From: Hyphomicrobium sp. 99
GTDB lineage: Bacteria; Pseudomonadota; Alphaproteobacteria; Rhizobiales; Hyphomicrobiaceae
NCBI RefSeq assembly: GCF_000384335.2
Contig: NZ_KQ031382.1
Span: 2,677,545 to 2,741,544 of the forward strand
Direction of reading: 5' to 3'
Length of the DNA stretch: 64,000 bases
The notes beneath the pieces were generated by a model. The model saw only the letters and a program-made list of their open reading frames with translations. It was not told the DNA's origin and ran no database searches. This document shows, in pieces, positions 59,724 through 64,000 of this stretch (positions are counted from its first letter, which is position 1; each line of letters begins with the position of its first letter). The position numbers were made by a program, and so were the translations under genes.

Positions 59724-59747
59724 AAAGCGGCCCTTGCAGGCCGCTTT
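59724..59747. terminator. Bidirectional terminator between membrane peptide and TonB receptor genes
   Basis: AAAGCGGCC/GGCCGCTTT stem with a 6-base loop. A six-A run on the left gives TTTTTT to leftward transcripts from the receptor gene; rightwards it ends TTTCGC. Confidence 0.7.
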
Positions 59748-59776
59748 CGCATTTCTGGGTTGAGCTACGTAGAGAC

Positions 59777-62308
59777 TTAGAATTTCACCTTCACGCCGCC
59801 GTAAGCCGCAAACGGGAGGGCCGGCACGATAGTCCGCGGGTTGTTCTTGTCGAACTCGACACCCGTCACTGGTGTCAACTCGTTGGCATCGTCTACGCTG
59901 AAATAGGTACCGTAAAGCGAGTAGCGATTGTCGAGCAGATTTTCGATCAATCCGTAGACCTGGATATGATCGGTTATGTCGTAAGACGAGTGCAGATTGA
60001 CCTTGGCGTAGCCCGCAAGCGGCCGCGAGAGATTAGCCGCGTCCTCGAAGAAGAACTGCGAGCTCGCGGCGATGACGTCTGCACCGAACTTCCACTTCGG
60101 CGTCATCCAGTAGTCGAAACCTGCCTTGAAGGTGTGGGCAGGAACGCCCGGAATTCGATCGCCCTTGCTGACGAAGGTGCAGTTTCCTGTATCTGCAGTC
60201 GGGTCGTTCGGATCAAGAGGGCATGGCTCCACGCCGGGGCCTTCCGGATGATTAGGAGCCGGGAAGAATGGAATCGCGGATTGGAACGTAGCGTCGGTAT
60301 AAGTGTAGTTTCCGTACGCAAAGAGGCGCTTCGACCGATAGGAGAGGTTCGCCTCAACGCCCTGACGCAACGTTGTGCCGATGTTCTGGAAGTAGCCGCG
60401 GCCCGTCTGCGTGGAGGCGGCGCTGAAGATGTCATCGGAGTTCTCAGTCCGGAACAGACCGACACCCCAGTTCCATTCCGATCCGTTCCAATTATTGACT
60501 GTGCCGCGGAAGCCCGTTTCCCAAGTGCGAGAAACGACCTGCTTCAACGGCGGATCCGATGTCAGGAAGCTCTCGATGAGGCACGGGTTTTCAGGATCCG
60601 AGCACGCAATTTCCGCAGCCGTCGGAGCGCGGTTGGCTTCCGAATAACCGCCATACCAATTGAGCGCCGGATTGAACGAATACGTCAGACCGGCAGACGG
60701 ATTGAAGCGGCTGTACTTGTTGACGCCATTGAGGAGGTCGTTTTCCGCATCACCCGTATTCTCGATCTCGATGCGCGCGTAATTGTAACGGCCACCGACC
60801 GTCAAGGCGAGCTTATCCGTGATGTTGAACGTATCAGCGAAGAAGGCTCCGAAATAATCGTTCGTCGTTGACAAAGAGCGGGGATCAAAATCTTGCGATC
60901 CCGTCATGATTGTGCCCGTCCCGCCGACGACGAACTTCGGCTGCATAAAGCCGAGTTCACTTTCCGCCGTATAGGCTACTCTGCCGCGATCATAGCTTAC
61001 GCCGACAACGAATTGGTTGTTGTGACCGAAGAGCTTCGCCGTCTCCGTGGCCTGAAGGCTGATACCCGCCCCATCAGCATTCTGTGACGTGTGGTCGATC
61101 GTGGCGTAGGACGCAGTAGGGTCGAAATCGATTGGCGCGCCGTGGGCATCCAAAACTTCTTCATCACCCGAACAAAGGTGGCCGTTGCAGTCTTTCGGAT
61201 CGTCGAACAGGTTGCCGTCCAAGTGCTTCTGATTGAAGTGGCGATAGTACGTGACACCGGAGAAGGTCAGCGTATCGGTTGCCTTGACCTTACCGTTCAC
61301 CGAGTACATCTGCATCTCGTTGTCGGTCGTCTGCGGTGATGTGAACGTCAGTCGCCTGCTGATGTCGAGAAGCTGCTCAGGCGCTGCGGCCGTCACGCCG
61401 ACATGGTTATCGGCACCCGTGAAGTTGAAATGGAACTCAGCCCGGTCCCCTTTGACGCCGAGGTCGAAATACCCTCTGCGCACCTCGGCATCTGAGAAGT
61501 CGCGGAACCCATCATCGTTGATGGCCTCGAACGCTCCGTACATACCCCAATTACCGCTACGCAAGCCGGCCTCCGCAGAGACTTGCTTGCGGCCGAACGA
61601 GCCAAAGCGCGTATCGATGTCCGCGCCCTGGTAATTGAACCCGTCCTTCATGTCGATGACGACTGAACCACCCAGCGCATTGAGACCGAAGACCGGATTG
61701 CCGGTCACCAGCGCAACATTATTGATCGCATTCGACGGCAGGAAATCCCAGTTGACGATATCGCCGAACGCTTCGTTGATCCGGACGCCGTTCTGATAGA
61801 CCGCGAGCCCCTGCGCGACACCATTCACAGGCGACGCATCGAAGCCACGATACTGAATGTTGGTCTGGAATTGGTTGCCCTGCACGTCGGTGACGATCAG
61901 GCCGGGAACCTGACTCTGCAGCGCATCCTGAAGGATGACTGCTCCATCTCTCTTGATGTCCGAGGAATTCATCTGGAAGACGCTTCCGGGAACTTTATCG
62001 ACCGGAATTTCACTGCCCCCCAGCGGCGACATCTTCACGGTACTTGCCTCGGCGTTCACCGGCGTTGCATCGCCTGCGGGAGGCGCGCTCGCAGCGGCGA
62101 CCGGCGCGGCCTTCTCGGGCTTCTTGGCCTGCTTGACGGGCTTCGGCTTAGGCTTCGCCTGCTCTTGGATTACCTGAACTTCAGGAAGGGTCTCTACTGC
62201 TGCCGGAGGAGTCTGGTTTGCATTCCCTGCGTCCTGCGCAAGCGCAGGTCCCCAATGACCGATCAACAGCGCTACGGCTGCCGCCGAAGCAAATAACTCA
62301 CGAGTCAT
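59777..62308 (-). CDS. TonB-dependent outer-membrane receptor
   Basis: 843 residues: signal peptide (LFASAAAVALLIGHWGPALA), a Lys/Pro/Ala-rich linker (about 40-85), plug domain (VPGSVFQMNSSDIKRDGAVILQDALQSQVPG; VGLNAL-type GNPVFGLNALGGSVVID), then a 22-strand barrel ending in the C-terminal Phe (YGGVKVKF). Three short Cys-containing loops (KDCNGHLCSGDE; ACSDPENPC; PCPLDPND..GNC) lie in extracellular turns. It imports a metal-chelate or other large ligand with TonB energy. In a PQQ/H4MPT methylotroph a lanthanide chelate is one guess. Start at 62308 (MTRELF). Confidence 0.88.
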   Translation of the reverse strand: MTRELFASAAAVALLIGHWGPALAQDAGNANQTPPAAVETLPEVQVIQEQAKPKPKPVKQAKKPEKAAPVAAASAPPAGDATPVNAEASTVKMSPLGGSEIPVDKVPGSVFQMNSSDIKRDGAVILQDALQSQVPGLIVTDVQGNQFQTNIQYRGFDASPVNGVAQGLAVYQNGVRINEAFGDIVNWDFLPSNAINNVALVTGNPVFGLNALGGSVVIDMKDGFNYQGADIDTRFGSFGRKQVSAEAGLRSGNWGMYGAFEAINDDGFRDFSDAEVRRGYFDLGVKGDRAEFHFNFTGADNHVGVTAAAPEQLLDISRRLTFTSPQTTDNEMQMYSVNGKVKATDTLTFSGVTYYRHFNQKHLDGNLFDDPKDCNGHLCSGDEEVLDAHGAPIDFDPTASYATIDHTSQNADGAGISLQATETAKLFGHNNQFVVGVSYDRGRVAYTAESELGFMQPKFVVGGTGTIMTGSQDFDPRSLSTTNDYFGAFFADTFNITDKLALTVGGRYNYARIEIENTGDAENDLLNGVNKYSRFNPSAGLTYSFNPALNWYGGYSEANRAPTAAEIACSDPENPCLIESFLTSDPPLKQVVSRTWETGFRGTVNNWNGSEWNWGVGLFRTENSDDIFSAASTQTGRGYFQNIGTTLRQGVEANLSYRSKRLFAYGNYTYTDATFQSAIPFFPAPNHPEGPGVEPCPLDPNDPTADTGNCTFVSKGDRIPGVPAHTFKAGFDYWMTPKWKFGADVIAASSQFFFEDAANLSRPLAGYAKVNLHSSYDITDHIQVYGLIENLLDNRYSLYGTYFSVDDANELTPVTGVEFDKNNPRTIVPALPFAAYGGVKVKF

Positions 62309-62786
62309 CCCCTGACTTCCCCATTTTCTTGGCGCTCTCCCGATGCCTGCCAAGCATCGAGTTGCAGCGCGAACATCCCAGTAATCACGACTCTGACTAC
62401 TGCCCCGGGGACAAGGAACGGATTTAAAACGAATGGGTCAATCCAATGATCACCCCGAGTTTTTCCCGAGGATACCATTCGCTGAGCATAAGTTGCATTG
62501 AAGCAACGAAGTTGCTGAAATCGGGAAAAATTCCCTGTCGCGGCGGGAATTATCATGGCGTCTGCATACCCGGCTCAGCCGGGAGCGGCAGTGTGAACGA
62601 GCTGCGGGAGATGCTTCCGCGAGGATAATCCATCGGCTCTGTGACGATGCGACCGGTTAAATTGCCGATCTCGATACAATCGCCCGACGCTCGCAAACCC
62701 CACACAATATTTTACGCGGGTTTAATGGCTCAACTGCTGTGATGGAAACCGCTTACTATTGTGCGTCCTAGACTTCGGAAAATCTG
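62309..62786. other. 478-base intergenic region upstream of the TonB receptor
   Basis: No gene supported. It contains short inverted repeats (for example GTTGC/GCAAC at about 62488-62516) but neither a cobalamin riboswitch pattern nor a clear Fur box. It holds the receptor promoter and that of the gene at 62787. Confidence 0.3.
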
Positions 62787-63158
62787 GTGTCTCTTTCCCT
62801 CGCAAATTCCCTAACCGACAAATCCAATCCCGCTGGGTCATCTATCAAGACCGTGGTGGGCTTTTTAGGATGCGGAATTCTAATCGCTGCATTGGTCAGT
62901 CTATTCTTGCCGTCCCACGAGGAAAGGATCGTCACGCTCGCGAAGCGGCAAGTTCTCAATCGCCTTACAAATCCGGAAAGCGCCGTCTTCGCCGAAGTCC
63001 GCGTCGCTGAGGAACGGGTCAAAGCCTGGACATCGATCGCCATCCACGGCTGCGTGAGGGAGCGCAATGCCGCCAGCGAATTCCCGATCTGGAGAGGCTT
63101 TTCCGTCGAAGGTGACGAGGTGAGCTTTCGCTCGGTCTATTGCCCGTTCCTTCCCTGA
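62787..63158 (+). CDS. Membrane-anchored small protein, unknown
   Basis: 123 residues from a GTG start: one membrane segment (TVVGFLGCGILIAALVSLFLP) then a periplasmic part with RLTNPESAVFAEVRVAEE and GCVRERNAASEF. The Cys-x-R-x-x-N element recalls short envelope domains with a CGxVNxxN motif, but I cannot name the family. A later start is possible. It is convergent with the next gene. Confidence 0.55.
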   Translation: MSLSLANSLTDKSNPAGSSIKTVVGFLGCGILIAALVSLFLPSHEERIVTLAKRQVLNRLTNPESAVFAEVRVAEERVKAWTSIAIHGCVRERNAASEFPIWRGFSVEGDEVSFRSVYCPFLP

Positions 63159-63198
63159 TCGATAACAGCGCATCATCGCGAAAGGTCCGCAGACAAAA

Positions 63199-63227
63199 CG
63201 GCGGGCGCGCTGTTTGCACTCCCGCCG
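63199..63227 (-). terminator. Hairpin between converging small genes
   Basis: CGGCGGG/CCCGCCG stem with a 15-base loop. Leftwards it meets TTTTGTCT, fitting termination of the gene at 63262-63564. Confidence 0.45.
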
Positions 63228-63261
63228 CCATTCTCAAGCCGCTCGGCTTTCCGCAATTTGC

Positions 63262-63564
63262 TTATCGCCAACGGCCGTCGCCGCGTGGGTCGCGCCGATC
63301 GTCCCAGCCGTAACGATTGCGATCCCGCTCGAAGCGGTGATCACCCCGCCAGTGTCGGCGCCAGCCTTCGTCACCGCCCCAGCGATGCTCATGACGCCAC
63401 CAAGGGCGACGGCCTTCATAGTATCCCTCGTCGTGGACGCGCTGAACGGTTGAAGGACCGCGATAGGCGTTGTTGCCCACCGCAAAGTCCGCCTTCGCTT
63501 CGGTAAGGCCTGCGAACGTTGTCAGGGCTAGAGCTACCGGCAAAAGCGCAAGAGTGCGTTTCAT
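63262..63564 (-). CDS. Secreted Arg/Trp/Gly-rich protein
   Basis: 100 residues: signal peptide (TLALLPVALALTTFAGLTEAKA) and a strongly basic, aromatic tail (RRPWWRHEHRWGGDEGWRRHW..RDPRGDGRWR). Common in Hyphomicrobiales as small secreted proteins of unknown role, perhaps envelope or matrix binding. GGGAGGA 5 bases before the ATG at 63564. Confidence 0.6.
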   Translation of the reverse strand: MKRTLALLPVALALTTFAGLTEAKADFAVGNNAYRGPSTVQRVHDEGYYEGRRPWWRHEHRWGGDEGWRRHWRGDHRFERDRNRYGWDDRRDPRGDGRWR

Positions 63565-63734
63565 GACTTCCTCCCTCAAGCGCGCTCACATGGCCGCTTG
63601 ATCAGAGTCGCATTCAACATCAACGCCCCGCAACCCAGGCTGAACAGACGGTTTACCCGCCGTTGGGAAGCTCGCCGCAAGGCCGCCATGATTTGCGCAG
63701 CGCCGGCTCAGAAAGCGCCAGGCGCCCCCGCGCT

Positions 63735-64000
63735 CTATCGATCCGCCGTAAGCTCCCTGATGTCTGAGGCGCTTGCGGCAGTCGCACCACGCAACCGCGT
63801 CACCTGATTTGCCACTCCGTTCGCGACTACGACCGAAAATTCGCTGACCTGAGGCAGTCCCATCAGCTCGCCGATTGTCCCGCGAGCGAGCGGACCCGCG
63901 ATAAACAAACTCTGATTGGGCCCGTCATCGGAATTCAGCGCATGTCCGGCCGCGTCGCACGCGATACCGAGGTGCGTCGGATCTTCCCGTAGATGACCGG
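63735..64000 (-). CDS. FAD/NAD(P)-binding protein, C-terminal fragment (5' end beyond window)
   Basis: The leftward frame is open from the right edge to a TAG at 63735-63737. About 88 residues are visible: HLGIACDAAGHALN, then LFIAGPLARGTIGELMGLPQVSE. The latter is the closing motif of FAD/NAD(P)-binding proteins with the FAD_NAD_binding_9-like fold. A Rossmann start should lie outside. Function undetermined. Confidence 0.7.
   Translation of the reverse strand, partial: GHLREDPTHLGIACDAAGHALNSDDGPNQSLFIAGPLARGTIGELMGLPQVSEFSVVVANGVANQVTRLRGATAASASDIRELTADR

Noticed and set aside
62309..62786. Possible cobalamin riboswitch upstream of the TonB receptor
   Set aside because: No B12-box-like sequence or matching fold could be seen.

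Overview
The window looks like chromosomal DNA from an alphaproteobacterial methylotroph, most likely a Hyphomicrobium or close relative. Reasons: a run of tetrahydromethanopterin (H4MPT)-type genes, a dihydromethanopterin-reductase-like gene, a stand-alone pqqA, a block of genes of the kind found with PQQ-dependent alcohol dehydrogenases, Rhizobiales-style trpGDC-moaC-moeA order, an NrsF-type ECF sigma pair, and uniformly high GC with many ATGA gene overlaps. I found no insertion sequence, prophage, CRISPR array, rRNA or tRNA. Both window edges cut genes. || Layout. 1-12.8 kb, C1 and quinoprotein region: the 3' end of an H4MPT-linked kinase-like gene, then a leftward operon (NitT/TauT-type ABC importer with a DUF3280 protein; MfnB-like, FolB-like, amino-acid-kinase-like and DUF447 genes; a methyltransferase). 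Diverging from it is a rightward operon typical of PQQ-dependent alcohol oxidation (periplasmic binding protein, beta-propeller, ABC ATPase, ABC-2 permease, secreted protein). 13-25 kb, housekeeping: kdsA, pqqA, a bactofilin, pyrG, a lipoprotein, secG, tpiA, a PpiD-type chaperone, trpE. 25-37 kb: sixA-like, trpGDC-moaC-moeA, a transglutaminase-like gene, efp divergent from epmA-GFA-epmB, a molybdopterin oxidoreductase. 37-41 kb: DUF3307, an ECF sigma with its NrsF anti-sigma and a matching promoter, and a TetR/SDR pair around a clear operator palindrome. 41-48 kb: polyamine uptake and gamma-glutamyl-putrescine catabolism (potFGHI, PuuB-like, PuuA-like). || 48.5-55 kb is the most interesting stretch: four rightward genes encoding a response regulator with a degenerate kinase-like tail, a PhcB-like SAM methyltransferase with a PilZ-like N-terminus, a large membrane hybrid kinase (kinase-receiver-kinase), and a second response regulator with a pseudokinase tail. 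Content and architecture match the Phc (3-hydroxy fatty acid methyl ester) quorum-sensing system of Ralstonia, here in an alphaproteobacterium and with an unusual kinase. || 55-64 kb: a TetR gene broken by a stop and a frameshift, a coniferyl-aldehyde-dehydrogenase-like gene, a DmrA-like gene, a KGG stress protein, DUF2076, a 28-residue membrane peptide, a TonB-dependent receptor, small secreted proteins, and the C-terminus of an FAD/NAD(P)-binding protein. || Working together: the first 15 kb couple cofactor supply (H4MPT, PQQ) to alcohol and C1 oxidation, and the DmrA-like enzyme at 57 kb would supply reduced H4MPT. efp, epmA and epmB form a complete EF-P beta-lysylation set. trp and molybdopterin genes share one operon. 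All identifications come from reading sequence motifs; no database search was run.
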